A stretch of DNA of 64,000 nt, taken from contig NZ_SLXB01000016.1 of the NCBI RefSeq assembly GCF_004342845.1, positions 1 to 64,000 on the forward strand, given 5' to 3'. The DNA is from Prevotella heparinolytica (GTDB lineage Bacteria > Bacteroidota > Bacteroidia > Bacteroidales > Bacteroidaceae). The notes beneath the pieces are model-generated. The model did not search any database, had not been told where the DNA came from, and saw only the letters and a program-made list of their open reading frames with translations. Shown one piece after another: positions 8,823 to 17,892 of this stretch; within the stretch, counting starts at the first letter, position 1, and the number at the start of each line of letters is the position of its first letter. A program made the position numbers and the translations under genes.

Positions 8823-10157
8823 ATGTGGAAGAAACCGTGGGGGTATAAAGAAGGCTTTATTTGTGGTGCAGGCTTGTGTGTCACCGGTTTGTTGTTGCAG
8901 TGGACCATAGGGGGTGTTTGTTGGCAATTGTTTGCTTGGCCGGTTAACTTTATTGTCTTGATATTATATCTGTGTTTGCTGGCTGTTATGCATGCGCTTC
9001 GCAAACGGGTGTATTGTTTTGGCTGGCTCAGCCACTATACGGCTGCGGTTTCTTCTCTTATATGCGTAGCGGTTATCACCGTCGTTATGGGATTGGTGCG
9101 GCAAGTGCCGTCCACTCAGCCGCCGGCAGAACTCATCGGTTTCTCAAAGATGCTCTCTTTCTGGCCGTTCGTGTTATTCTATGTGTGGTTGCTTTCCACT
9201 TTGGGATTGACTATACTTCGCGTGAGTTCTCCTTTTGAAATGCGGAAGATTCCTTTCCTGCTCAATCATGTCGGTCTGTTCATCGCTTTGCTGGCTGCTA
9301 CTTTGGGTAACGCTGATATGCAGAGACTGAAGATGATTACCCGGTTGGGACAGACCGAATGGCGTGCAACGGATGAGAACGGCAAACTGATAGAGTTGCC
9401 GCTTGCCATTGAATTGAAGAATTTCACGATACATGAGTATCCTCCGAAGCTGATGTTGATTGACAACGAGACGGGACAGGCACTTCCGAAAGATGATATC
9501 CCGGAACATCTACTATTGGAGGGTGGGGTGGACAAAGGCAAACTGTTGGAATGGGAAATCGCTGTTCTTCAGTCTATTCCGATGGCAGCTTCTGTTGCAA
9601 CAGAAGATACACTGAAATTCTCGGAGTTTCATTCAATGGGGGCCACTTATGCCGTTTATCTGAAAGCAAAGAATGTAAAGGATGGACGGTTATGCGAAGG
9701 GTGGGTGAGTTGCGGCAGTTTCATGTTTCCTTACAAGGCATTATGCTTGACCGAGCAAGTCGGTCTTGTGATGCCTGAACGTGAGCCGCAGCGGTTTGTC
9801 TCGGATGTGACGGTTTATACGCAGGAAGGCAGTGTGATAGAAGATACGATTGAGGTGAACCATCCCTTAAAGATAGCCGGATGGAACATCTATCAGTTGA
9901 GCTATGATGAGACGAAGGGGCGTTGGAGCGATGTCAGTGTGTTCGAGCTTGTGCGCGATCCTTGGCTTCCGGTAGTCTATATCGGCATTGTCATGATGAT
10001 GATAGGAGCTGTATGCCTGTTTGTAAATGCTCCAAAAGGAAAAGAAAAGAAGGTCGATAATAAAGTGAATCCGGAAGAGATGTTTGAAAAAGAGGAAGTA
10101 TCTGTCCAGACCGAAAGGATATTATGGAGCAGAGAAGAAAAGGAGGAGTGCGTATGA
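8823..10157 (+). CDS. Cytochrome c biogenesis protein CcsB/ResB-like
   Basis: A 444-residue membrane protein of the ResB/Ccs1 type, which with CcsA delivers and attaches haem to apocytochromes c (system II). Four membrane segments are visible: about residues 15-35, 40-60, 75-95 and 110-130. A large periplasmic region follows (IKMITRLGQTEW onward), then a last membrane segment near residues 380-400 (PWLPVVYIGIVMMMIGAV) and a charged tail. It follows nrfA by 9 bases and overlaps ccsA by 34, so the four genes form one operon dedicated to maturing NrfHA. Confidence 0.85.
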   Translation: MWKKPWGYKEGFICGAGLCVTGLLLQWTIGGVCWQLFAWPVNFIVLILYLCLLAVMHALRKRVYCFGWLSHYTAAVSSLICVAVITVVMGLVRQVPSTQPPAELIGFSKMLSFWPFVLFYVWLLSTLGLTILRVSSPFEMRKIPFLLNHVGLFIALLAATLGNADMQRLKMITRLGQTEWRATDENGKLIELPLAIELKNFTIHEYPPKLMLIDNETGQALPKDDIPEHLLLEGGVDKGKLLEWEIAVLQSIPMAASVATEDTLKFSEFHSMGATYAVYLKAKNVKDGRLCEGWVSCGSFMFPYKALCLTEQVGLVMPEREPQRFVSDVTVYTQEGSVIEDTIEVNHPLKIAGWNIYQLSYDETKGRWSDVSVFELVRDPWLPVVYIGIVMMMIGAVCLFVNAPKGKEKKVDNKVNPEEMFEKEEVSVQTERILWSREEKEECV

Positions 10158-10945
10158 GTTGGAATAGTTTTGCTCCGTTTGCTGTTTCCGCCTTGCTGCT
10201 TTGGGGGCTGGGGGCTTGGTCTGCATGGCGCGGTAAGCGGCCGGGAGTTGTGTATGTTTCCACTTTCTTGGGTTTGGGTGTATTCTTCAGTTTTATCGTG
10301 GCTATGTGGATTTCGTTGGAACGTCCTCCCATGCGCACGATGGGCGAGACCCGTTTGTGGTATTCGTTTTTCCTTCCGTTGGTGGGGATAATTGTTTATA
10401 GTCGCTGGAAGTATAGGTGGATTCTCTGTTTTAGTTTTATTCTTTCATTGGTGTTTATTTGCATCAATATCTTCAACCCCGAAATTCACAATAAGACGTT
10501 GATGCCTGCTTTGCAGAGTCCGTGGTTCACGCCGCATGTCATAGTCTATATGTTTGCCTATGCTATGCTGGGTGCTGCTGCACTTATGGCGGTCTATCTG
10601 CTTGGTTTTAAGAAGAAAGAGATTGATGGCCGTGAGATGGATTTGTGTGATAATCTGGCGTATGTGGGACTTGCCTTCATGACGTTGGGCATGTTGTCCG
10701 GGGCAATCTGGGCAAAGGCGGCTTGGGGGCATTATTGGGCTTGGGACCCAAAAGAAACATGGGCTGCCGCCACATGGTTTTCTTATTTGGGATACCTGCA
10801 TTATCGTCTGGGCAGACCTTTGGCATACCGCAAGGCATTGGTGGGGCTGCTTCTCTCTTTCTTATTGTTGCAGATGTGTTGGTATGGAATCAATTATCTG
10901 CCTTCGGCGCAGGGTGTGAGTGTGCATACCTATAATCTGAACTGA
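10124..10945 (+). CDS. ccsA: Cytochrome c biogenesis protein CcsA
   Basis: A haem-handling membrane protein of system II cytochrome c assembly, 273 residues with about eight membrane segments. The tryptophan-rich WWD motif that holds haem is present near residues 200-215 (WGHYWAWDPKETWAA). Conserved histidines flank it (WFTPHVIVYMFAY, and QGVSVHTYNLN at the end). The true start may be the ATG at 10154 (MSWNSFAPF), just before the upstream stop, rather than 10124. Either way it is tightly coupled to the ResB-like gene. Confidence 0.9.
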   Translation: MEQRRKGGVRMSWNSFAPFAVSALLLWGLGAWSAWRGKRPGVVYVSTFLGLGVFFSFIVAMWISLERPPMRTMGETRLWYSFFLPLVGIIVYSRWKYRWILCFSFILSLVFICINIFNPEIHNKTLMPALQSPWFTPHVIVYMFAYAMLGAAALMAVYLLGFKKKEIDGREMDLCDNLAYVGLAFMTLGMLSGAIWAKAAWGHYWAWDPKETWAAATWFSYLGYLHYRLGRPLAYRKALVGLLLSFLLLQMCWYGINYLPSAQGVSVHTYNLN

Positions 10946-10964
10946 AAGAATGTTGGCGACGGCA

Positions 10965-11657
10965 TTACCCGACATATCCCTTTAAAGCAGCTTCATTCAG
11001 TACCTCGATACTTTTTCCGGTCATTTGGATGATTCTTTCTTTAGTCATCTTATTGATTTCTTTTGATAGTGCCGGACGGGTCACGTTGAGGTATTCGGCC
11101 AGTTCGGATTGTGTATGGGCAATGGGGATGATTCTGCTATGGTTTCCCTTGTTCTCAAAGAGGTAAACTACAAATCTTTCGCGGACGGTCTTGCGAGAAA
11201 GGATTTTTAAGCGCGAAACGGTGCAGACGTTGCAATTGCCGGTTATACAAAGGAAATTGTGCAGTACTTTGGGATTCTGACTTATCAGATTGAAAGTGGA
11301 TTCTTTGGTCGCTGTGAATAAGGTACAATGCTCCATGGCTGTGAAAGTTGCCGGTAATGTAGTGTCGGTTCCGAAAAGATGAGGCGTGGCAAAAGCGCGA
11401 GGGGCGATGATGTTTTCTATCATTACTTTGTTGCCCAATCCGTCGATGATGTCTACACGCAGTTTGCCTTCCAGTAATATATAAAGTTTCTTGCAAGGAA
11501 CTCCTTGATGGGCTATGACGTCTTTCTTTTCTACGGAATAGACGGAGTAGTCCAGCTTGTCAAGTATCGACAGTTTGGCATCTTGTTCCAGTTCCCTTAA
11601 TAAAGGGATTTGGAACAGCAGCTGCTTATGCTTTTCACTTAACAAGATTTTTTCCAT
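10965..11657 (-). CDS. Crp/Fnr-family transcriptional regulator
   Basis: A 230-residue regulator. It has an N-terminal cyclic-nucleotide-binding-type beta-roll (about residues 20-125), a dimer helix and a C-terminal helix-turn-helix near residues 180-203 (TQSELAEYLNVTRPALSKEI). It faces the nrf/ccs operon tail to tail, 19 bases apart, so a role in anaerobic or nitrite control is plausible but inferred. Three cysteines cluster in CITGNCNVC near the dimer helix. The frame is open far upstream, but a promoter (TACCTTTG, 11682-11675) puts the start at the ATG at 11657. Confidence 0.85.
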   Translation of the reverse strand: MEKILLSEKHKQLLFQIPLLRELEQDAKLSILDKLDYSVYSVEKKDVIAHQGVPCKKLYILLEGKLRVDIIDGLGNKVMIENIIAPRAFATPHLFGTDTTLPATFTAMEHCTLFTATKESTFNLISQNPKVLHNFLCITGNCNVCTVSRLKILSRKTVRERFVVYLFENKGNHSRIIPIAHTQSELAEYLNVTRPALSKEINKMTKERIIQMTGKSIEVLNEAALKGYVG

Positions 11658-11674
11658 AGCATACGTTTCTCTGA

Positions 11675-11682
11675 CAAAGGTA
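11675..11682 (-). promoter_or_regulatory. -7 promoter element of the Crp/Fnr gene
   Basis: TACCTTTG on the minus strand. A TTTG lies upstream at a short 17-base spacing, so the -33 assignment is weak. The predicted start near 11668 lies just 5' of the ATG at 11657. Confidence 0.5.
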
Positions 11683-11776
11683 TAAATAATATGCAGATGC
11701 AAAGGCCTTTTCAATCGTATTTTTAAGAGCCCCTTTGCAAAATAAGCGTGAAGGGAAGTTTGGAGAGGTGTGACTC

Positions 11777-12650
11777 TCACATATTGGTAATGCTTCTCAC
11801 TTGTGCCTCCGTGCCGCGAAACGGACCGTGGGATTGCAATTTCAATGTACACATGGCTGCTGCAAAACAACCTGCTTCCTGATAAGAGGCTCCTTTGTTT
11901 CGCATGTACAGGTAGCCCACCATATAGGTATCTCCGCATCCGGTAGCATCTACAACTTGTAGCGTAGGGTAGGCCGGGATGTCATAGAATTGTCCGCTTG
12001 CATAAATCAGTGAGCCTTTGTCGCCCAGTGTGAGTAGTACCTCTTTTACGCCCCAATCGGCAATCAGCAAGGCGGCTTCGTGAGGGTCGGTACATCCGGT
12101 AAGTACTTCCATTTCTGCTTCATTGGCTTTCAAGGTATAGATATATTTCAATGCTTCCTTCTTCTCCGGCCAATCCACCGGCAATACTTGCTCGTTATCT
12201 ACTTTACGCAGAAAGCCTTGCACGTCTGCGGAAAGGTGACTTTTTCCTGACAGAAATTTGATGACCTCTAATGAAAAATCATCGGCCAGCAGGGTGCCAA
12301 GGTGAATGGTTTTCGCACTAATGTCTTTCAATGCTTCCACTGTGAATGGGTCGGCTTTTGCCGTAACGCGTTGTGTGCGCTCATTCTGGTTTTCGCCATA
12401 TATATTTTCAAAGCAGACGGAATGGTTGCTGTGTAAAGCTTTCACCTCGATGCCTTCTTTCTTTATTTCCTCCACGACATGCATATCGGCATCAGCCAGT
12501 CACCAACAGAAAGCCTTCTGCGCTCAAATGCTTGATGCCATGGGCGAAATAGAAAGAGGTGCCTCCCGGCATATATATAGTACTTTGAGGAGTCACCACT
12601 TTATCTTGGGTGATATATCCGATGCAACATAGATTGTGCCGTATGTTCAT
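11777..12650 (-). pseudogene. PfkB-family sugar kinase with a frameshift
   Basis: Two frames on the minus strand make up one ribokinase/PfkB-type kinase of about 291 residues. The first starts at the ATG at 12650 (MNIRHNLCCIGYITQDKVV), carries the N-terminal MPGGTSFYFA motif and ends at a TGA near 12494. The second continues from ADADMHVVEEIKKEG to 11777 and carries the catalytic DATGCGDTYMVGYL near its end; this is the family's DTTGAGD motif with Cys in place of Ala. The break lies at about 12493-12504, and the total length is one base over a multiple of three. It is either a real inactivating indel or a sequencing error. The substrate is unknown. Confidence 0.75.
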
Positions 12651-12840
12651 TATCGACTTTTATTTCTTATTATTCTGATACTCTAAAATTTGCGGCGAAG
12701 ATACTTCTTTATGCTCAATGGGAAATAAGTATCGGGAGAATAGACCAATTTTGTCGTGGAATATACGATAAATAGTTGTTCTCATGATTTTTCAGGAATG
12801 GATAGAAGAGAGGTTGATGTTTGTTTCCTCTCGGCTAATC

Positions 12841-12990
12841 TCTCCTGAAGTGTGGGCTTATGCTCTCTAAAGTGCGGGGATGTTCCTCTTTAGGTGTGGG
12901 CTTACGCTTCTTTAGGTGTGGGCATAGACTTGCTAAAGTGTGGGTTTAAGTTTACTCTGATGTGAGTTTACATTTACTTATGTGCTTCTC
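12841..12990. repeat. 22-bp-period intergenic array (GTGTGGGCTTA type)
   Basis: The core GTGTGGG, or a one- or two-base variant, begins at 12850, 12872, 12894, 12916, 12938 and 12960: six units exactly 22 bp apart. A loose seventh follows near 12980. The fuller consensus is about CTnAAGTGTGGGCTTAnGC. Units vary but the spacing does not. The same motif in reverse orientation forms the array at 43525-43680. It lies between the frameshifted kinase and tRNA-Asp. Confidence 0.9.
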
Positions 12991-13011
12991 CATTATTGGG
13001 AGATCGGACGT

Positions 13012-13053
13012 AAAAAAAGAAGTCTTTAATTGTTTTTGTAATTAAAGACTTCT
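13012..13053 (-). terminator. Terminator of the tRNA-Asp transcript
   Basis: AGAAGTCTTTAATT and its perfect complement AATTAAAGACTTCT (13040-13053) surround an 8-base loop. Read on the minus strand the stem is followed by a T-run (complement of 13012-13018). It sits 10 bases past the tRNA 3' end. Confidence 0.88.
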
Positions 13054-13063
13054 GATATAATTG

Positions 13064-13137
13064 CGGTGCGTACGGGACTCGAACCCGTGACCCCATGCGT
13101 GACAGGCATGTATTCTAACCAACTGAACTAACGCACC
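13064..13137 (-). tRNA. tRNA-Asp (anticodon GTC)
   Basis: The 74-nt minus-strand gene has a 7-bp acceptor stem (GGTGCGT/ACGCACC) and discriminator G. Its D-loop contains AGTTCAGTTGGTTAGAAT, the anticodon loop CTGTCAC reads GTC, and the T-loop is TTCGAGT. CCA is not encoded. It is a single gene between its own promoter and terminator. Confidence 0.96.
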
Positions 13138-13494
13138 ATTACCTTGTTTTCTCGCTATCTCTCTCGATTGCGGTTGCAAAGGTAGACATTTCTTTGAAAT
13201 CTGCAATACTGTGCATGATTTTTTTTGCGAGCTTTTTATCAGGTTTGCTTTATATTATTCATATTGAGAATATTGCATGGAAGAGGAATTTTGTAAACAA
13301 GCAGTTGCTTTGATATGAAATTTATCTCGTGTTTAAGTACTGTTTAAGAACCTTTTTTAGAAGAAAACGAAACTTTTTATTTGTTCTTTCAAACTTCGTG
13401 TTCTGAAAATTCGTCATTTGGCAATAAATCGTTATTTTTGCCAACTCAAAACAAGTATGTTGTTATATAAGAATAATAAAAAGGAATTCTTAGA
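13138..13494. other. Intergenic region with divergent promoters
   Basis: No gene is supported here. TACCTTTG on the minus strand (13184-13177) is a good -7 element for tRNA-Asp. TATTTTTG on the plus strand (13433-13440), with TTCG 19 bases upstream, is a plausible purU promoter. Confidence 0.55.
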
Positions 13495-14352
13495 ATGATG
13501 AAAACGGCCAAACTGTTGCTACACTGTCTTGACAAACCGGGTATATTGGCAGAAGTGACAGACTTTATAACGGTGAATAAAGGGAATATCATCTATCTGG
13601 ACCAATATGTAGACCATGTGGAGAATATCTTTTTCATGCGTATTGAGTGGGAATTGAAAGATTTTCTGGTACCTCAAGAAAAGATAGAGGATTATTTTGC
13701 AACTTTGTATGCGCAGAAGTACGATATGAATTTTCGGCTCTACTTCTCTGATGCAAAGCCCCGCATGGCTATTTTTGTTTCAAAGATGTCTCACTGTTTG
13801 TTTGATTTGCTGGCACGCTATACGGCAGGCGAGTGGAATGTAGAAATTCCTCTTATCATAAGCAATCATCCGGACTTGCAGCATGTGGCAGAGCGTTTCG
13901 GTATTCCTTTTTATGTGTTTCCTATCACCAAGGATACCAAGGAGGAGCAAGAGAAGAAGGAAATGGAATTGTTGGCCAGGCATAAGATTACATTCATTGT
14001 GCTGGCGCGCTATATGCAGGTAATTTCCGAACGGATGATCAATGCTTATCCCAACCGGATAATCAATATACACCATTCGTTTCTTCCGGCATTTGTGGGA
14101 GCAAAGCCTTATCATGCGGCTTTTGAACGTGGAGTAAAGATTATAGGGGCCACCAGCCATTATGTTACAACGGAATTGGATGCCGGCCCTATCATTGAGC
14201 AGGATGTGGTGCGCATAACGCATAAAGACACGGTGCAGGATTTGGTGAATAAGGGGAAGGACTTGGAAAAAATTGTACTTTCACGTGCCGTTCAAAAGCA
14301 TATTGAACGGAAAGTGTTGGCATATAAAAATAAAACGGTGATATTTAATTGA
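13495..14352 (+). CDS. purU: Formyltetrahydrofolate deformylase PurU
   Basis: Hydrolyses 10-formyl-tetrahydrofolate to formate and tetrahydrofolate, balancing one-carbon pools and feeding purine synthesis. It is full length at 285 residues. Residues 1-80 are an ACT domain (LLHCLDKPGILAEVTDFI) and about 90-280 the formyltransferase-like domain, with the catalytic Asn and His in NIHHSFLPAF and Asp in ELDAGPIIEQD. It overlaps the beginning of the hisH region: its stop lies 5 bases before the hisH ATG, so it heads the histidine cluster transcript. Confidence 0.94.
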   Translation: MMKTAKLLLHCLDKPGILAEVTDFITVNKGNIIYLDQYVDHVENIFFMRIEWELKDFLVPQEKIEDYFATLYAQKYDMNFRLYFSDAKPRMAIFVSKMSHCLFDLLARYTAGEWNVEIPLIISNHPDLQHVAERFGIPFYVFPITKDTKEEQEKKEMELLARHKITFIVLARYMQVISERMINAYPNRIINIHHSFLPAFVGAKPYHAAFERGVKIIGATSHYVTTELDAGPIIEQDVVRITHKDTVQDLVNKGKDLEKIVLSRAVQKHIERKVLAYKNKTVIFN

Positions 14353-14357
14353 TAGAG

Positions 14358-14948
14358 ATGAAGGTTGCAATTGTCAAATACAATGCCGGCAATATACGTT
14401 CGGTGGATTACGCCTTGAAACGCCTGGGAGTGGAAGCCGTGATTACGGCAGATGAAGCTGCGTTACGAGCTGCCGATAAGGTTATTTTTCCCGGAGTGGG
14501 CGAGGCGGAAACAACCATGAACTTTTTGCGTGCCGGTGGAATGGATAGGTTGATAAAAGACCTGAAACAACCGGTATTGGGTATTTGTTTGGGCATGCAA
14601 CTGATGTGTCGCCATTCGGAAGAGGGAGATGTGGACTGTCTTGGCATTTTCGATGCCGACGTGAAGCGTTTCGTTTCCTTGAAACCGGAGGAAAAGGTTC
14701 CTCACATGGGGTGGAATACCATCGAGCAAGCCAACTGCAACCTCTTCAAAGGTCTTTCAAAAGAGGAGTATGTGTACTTCGTGCATAGTTATTACGTTCC
14801 GTTGAACGACTGCACGGCAGCTGTGACAAACTATGTCCTTCCGTTCAGTGCAGCCTTGCATAAAGATAATTTTTATGCCACCCAGTTCCATCCCGAAAAG
14901 AGTGGAGATGTGGGTGAACGTATCTTACAGAATTTTTTGACATTATGA
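14358..14948 (+). CDS. hisH: Imidazole glycerol phosphate synthase subunit HisH
   Basis: The glutaminase half of the HisHF synthase, which supplies ammonia to HisF for histidine and AICAR formation. The chain is 196 residues. The glutamine amidotransferase triad is present: nucleophile Cys in [10 protein letters not shown] (about residue 80) and His-Glu in [10 protein letters not shown] near the end. The ATG at 14358 ([12 protein letters not shown]) is preferred to the TTG at 14349, which overlaps the purU stop. It overlaps hisA by 4 bases (ATGA), so translation is coupled. Confidence 0.95.
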   Translation: MKVAIVKYNAGNIRSVDYALKRLGVEAVITADEAALRAADKVIFPGVGEAETTMNFLRAGGMDRLIKDLKQPVLGICLGMQLMCRHSEEGDVDCLGIFDADVKRFVSLKPEEKVPHMGWNTIEQANCNLFKGLSKEEYVYFVHSYYVPLNDCTAAVTNYVLPFSAALHKDNFYATQFHPEKSGDVGERILQNFLTL

Positions 14949-15664
14949 TAGAACTGATTCCCGCCATCGATATCATCGACGGAAAGTGTGTACGTCTTTC
15001 TCAAGGTGATTATGAAAGTAAGAAAGTGTACAATGAAAATCCGGTAGAGGTAGCTAAGGAACTGGAAGCTCACGGCATCCGTAGGCTCCATGTCGTGGAT
15101 TTGGACGGTGCTGCTTCACATCATGTAGTGAACTACCGAACATTAGAGCAAATTGCCGTGAACACTTCTCTGATTATAGATTTCGGTGGGGGAATAAAGA
15201 GCGACGAGGATTTGAGGATAGCTTTTGAGAACGGTGCAACGATGGTGACCGGTGGCAGTGTTGCGGTCAAGAATCCTGAGTTGTTTTGCGGTTGGCTTCA
15301 GGCATACGGCCCGGAGAAGATTATTCTTGGTGCGGATGTGAAGGACCGGAAAATAGCTGTTAACGGTTGGAAAGATGAAAGTGCTTGTGAGTTGTTCCCG
15401 TTTTTGAAAGAATACGTAGAAAAAGGCGTTCGTAAAGTAATCTGTACAGATATCAGTTGCGACGGAATGTTACAAGGTCCGTCTACGACTTTGTACAGAG
15501 AGGTATTGGAGCAATACCCCGGCTTGTTTTTGATAGCCAGTGGAGGTGTGAGTTGTGCCGATGATATTCGGGAACTGGAAGTAGCCGGTGTACCTGCCGT
15601 TATTTTTGGCAAAGCTTTGTACGAAGGACGCATCACATTGAAAGATTTGGAAGACTTTTTATAA
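14945..15664 (+). CDS. hisA: ProFAR isomerase HisA
   Basis: Isomerises ProFAR to PRFAR, the HisHF substrate. It is a 239-residue TIM barrel. The catalytic aspartates lie in [18 protein letters not shown] (strand 1) and [14 protein letters not shown] (strand 5), and the phosphate-binding glycines in DFGGGIKS and ASGGVSC. It is translationally coupled to hisH and followed 46 bases later by hisF. Confidence 0.96.
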   Translation: MIELIPAIDIIDGKCVRLSQGDYESKKVYNENPVEVAKELEAHGIRRLHVVDLDGAASHHVVNYRTLEQIAVNTSLIIDFGGGIKSDEDLRIAFENGATMVTGGSVAVKNPELFCGWLQAYGPEKIILGADVKDRKIAVNGWKDESACELFPFLKEYVEKGVRKVICTDISCDGMLQGPSTTLYREVLEQYPGLFLIASGGVSCADDIRELEVAGVPAVIFGKALYEGRITLKDLEDFL

Positions 15665-15710
15665 GGAAACTTTCGGTTCAAATAGAAATCATTAATTTGA
15701 AAAAAGAGTT

Positions 15711-16469
15711 GTGTTAGCAAAAAGAATCATTCCCTGTCTTGATATAAAAGACGGGCAGACTGTAAAAGGAACCAATTTCGTGAATCTACGCCATGCAGGA
15801 GATCCTGTTGAATTGGCACGGGCTTATAGCGAACAAGGAGCGGATGAGTTGGTTTTTTTAGATATTACAGCCAGTTTCGAAGGGCGGAAAACATTTACGG
15901 AACTGGTGAAACGCATAGCGGCAAACATCAGTATTCCTTTTACCGTAGGTGGAGGAATCAATGAACTGGGCGATGTGGACAGGTTGCTGAATGCCGGTGC
16001 CGATAAAATATCCATTAATTCTTCTGCCATCCGTCGTCCGGAATTGATAGACGAAATTGCTAAGCATTTCGGATCACAAGTGTGCGTGTTGGCAGTAGAT
16101 GCAAAACAGACAGAAAAGGGCTGGTGGTGCTATTTGAATGGCGGACGTGTAGAAACGGATAAAGAACTGTATTCATGGACTGCGGAAGCGCAGGAACGGG
16201 GGGCGGGCGAGATCTTGTTTACAAGCATGAATCATGACGGTGTAAAGAACGGCTATGCCAATGAAGCTCTTTCTGTTTTGGCCGGACAACTTTCCATTCC
16301 TGTCATAGCATCGGGAGGGGCAGGTTGCAAAGAGCACTTTCGCGATGTTTTTCTCCAAGGAAAAGCAGATGCAGCCTTGGCAGCCAGCGTTTTTCACTTC
16401 GGAGAAATCAAAATTCCCGAATTAAAATCGTATCTTTGCAGCCAAGGGATTTCTATGCGCTTGATGTGA
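15711..16469 (+). CDS. hisF: Imidazole glycerol phosphate synthase subunit HisF
   Basis: The cyclase half of the HisHF enzyme: a 252-residue TIM barrel closely related to HisA. Catalytic Asp residues are in [15 protein letters not shown] and [14 protein letters not shown], and phosphate-binding loops are TVGGGIN and ASGGAG. The start codon is GTG at 15711 (the first residues read [11 protein letters not shown]), and no ATG fits the conserved N-terminus. It belongs to the hisHAF-IE cluster. The remaining his genes are not in this window. Confidence 0.96.
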   Translation: MLAKRIIPCLDIKDGQTVKGTNFVNLRHAGDPVELARAYSEQGADELVFLDITASFEGRKTFTELVKRIAANISIPFTVGGGINELGDVDRLLNAGADKISINSSAIRRPELIDEIAKHFGSQVCVLAVDAKQTEKGWWCYLNGGRVETDKELYSWTAEAQERGAGEILFTSMNHDGVKNGYANEALSVLAGQLSIPVIASGGAGCKEHFRDVFLQGKADAALAASVFHFGEIKIPELKSYLCSQGISMRLM

Positions 16470-16501
16470 TAACATTTGATTTTTAATAATTAATATCTGA
16501 A

Positions 16502-17110
16502 ATGTTGGATTTTGACAAAATGAACGGACTTGTTCCGGCTGTGATACAAGATGCAGATACTGCAAAGGTACTGATGCTGGGCTTTATGAATAAAGACGCT
16601 TATGACAAAACTATGGAAAGCGGAAAGGTGACTTTCTTCAGCCGTACCAAGAATCGTTTGTGGACAAAAGGTGAGGAAAGCGGAAATTTCCTGCATGTGG
16701 TTTCTGTCAAGGAAGATTGTGATCAGGACACACTGCTCATTCAGGTACATCCCGAAGGTCCTGTTTGCCACACCGGTACTGATACTTGCTGGGGAGAGAA
16801 GAACGAGCAACCCGTCATGTTCTTGAAACAACTTCAGGACTTTATCAGCAGACGCTATGAAGAAATGCCCGAAGGGTCATATACTACCAGCTTGTTTCAA
16901 TCCGGAGTCAACAAAATGGCACAAAAAGTAGGTGAGGAAGCGGTAGAAACAGTTATTGAGGCCTGCAACGGAACAGATGAACGTTTGATTTATGAGGGAG
17001 CAGACCTGTTGTATCACCTGATTGTTCTGCTTACTTCCAAAGGGTATGGCATCGAAGATTTGGCTCGCGAACTGGAAGAACGTCATAGCGCCACTTGGAA
17101 AAAACATTAA
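16502..17110 (+). CDS. hisIE: Bifunctional phosphoribosyl-AMP cyclohydrolase / phosphoribosyl-ATP pyrophosphatase HisIE
   Basis: Catalyses steps two and three of histidine synthesis. Of its 202 residues, 1 to about 105 are HisI, with the metal-binding cysteines of CHTGTDTCWG and SGKVTFFSRTKNRLWTKGE. Residues 110-202 are HisE, with the acidic helix KVGEEAVETVIEACNG. The fusion is normal for this phylum. It follows hisF by 32 bases. Confidence 0.95.
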   Translation: MLDFDKMNGLVPAVIQDADTAKVLMLGFMNKDAYDKTMESGKVTFFSRTKNRLWTKGEESGNFLHVVSVKEDCDQDTLLIQVHPEGPVCHTGTDTCWGEKNEQPVMFLKQLQDFISRRYEEMPEGSYTTSLFQSGVNKMAQKVGEEAVETVIEACNGTDERLIYEGADLLYHLIVLLTSKGYGIEDLARELEERHSATWKKH

Positions 17111-17139
17111 AGTAGTAATTATAAAAGCTAAAAGCGGTG

Positions 17140-17847
17140 ATGAGCAGTGAAGTACTGATTCGATATAAAGACGTTGCGATACATCAACAAGAGTTATGCG
17201 TGCTCAACGAAGTTAACTTGGAACTTTACAAAGGAGACTTTGTCTATTTGATTGGTAAGGTCGGTTCGGGTAAAACAAGTTTGCTCAAGACTTTTTACGG
17301 TGAATTGGATATCGTGTCGGGTGAAGCTCAAGTATTAGGGCATGATATGCTTCATATCAAGCGGAAGCATATTCCGCAACTGCGCCGCAAATTGGGTATT
17401 GTTTTTCAGGACTTCCAGTTATTGACCGACCGTACGGTCTATGATAATTTAGCGTTTGTTCTTCGTGCCACCGGTTGGAAAAACAAAGGCGAGATAAAAG
17501 ATCGTATTGAAGAAGTGTTGGAACTTGTTGGTATGAGTAATAAGGGATATAAGTTGCCTAATGAATTGTCCGGAGGTGAACAGCAACGCATCGTAATTGC
17601 CCGTGCCGTACTCAATTCTCCGGAGATAATTCTGGCGGATGAACCTACCGGAAATCTGGATGCAGAAACCGGACGTGCCATAACGGAGTTGTTGCACAAC
17701 ATCAGTCAAGCCGGTTCTTTAGTAGTGATGACGACACATAACTTGCAATTGCTGTGTGATTTTCCCGGCAAGGTTTATCGCTGCGTAGACCACTTGATGA
17801 CGGATGTTACAACGGAATATGCTACTCTTGCATCGGTGGTGGGATAA
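17140..17847 (+). CDS. ftsE: FtsE-like ABC ATPase
   Basis: A 235-residue ATP-binding cassette of the FtsE/LolD group. It has Walker A GKVGSGKTSLL (about residues 39-49), the Q-loop VFQDFQLL, the signature LSGGEQQRIVIARAVL and Walker B IILADEPTGNLD. FtsE with FtsX regulates peptidoglycan hydrolases at the divisome; ftsX is not adjacent here, so the partner is inferred. A GTG at 17137 overlaps the preferred ATG at 17140. It lies between the his cluster and lysC, probably in the same transcript. Confidence 0.8.
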   Translation: MSSEVLIRYKDVAIHQQELCVLNEVNLELYKGDFVYLIGKVGSGKTSLLKTFYGELDIVSGEAQVLGHDMLHIKRKHIPQLRRKLGIVFQDFQLLTDRTVYDNLAFVLRATGWKNKGEIKDRIEEVLELVGMSNKGYKLPNELSGGEQQRIVIARAVLNSPEIILADEPTGNLDAETGRAITELLHNISQAGSLVVMTTHNLQLLCDFPGKVYRCVDHLMTDVTTEYATLASVVG

Positions 17848-17892
17848 TAGTGAATAGATTTTTATATACATAAATTTAATACAGGAACGAAA

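Noticed and set aside
12651-13010. Degenerate protein-coding repeats
   Set aside because: 22 is not a multiple of three, so each unit shifts the frame; no protein explanation fits.
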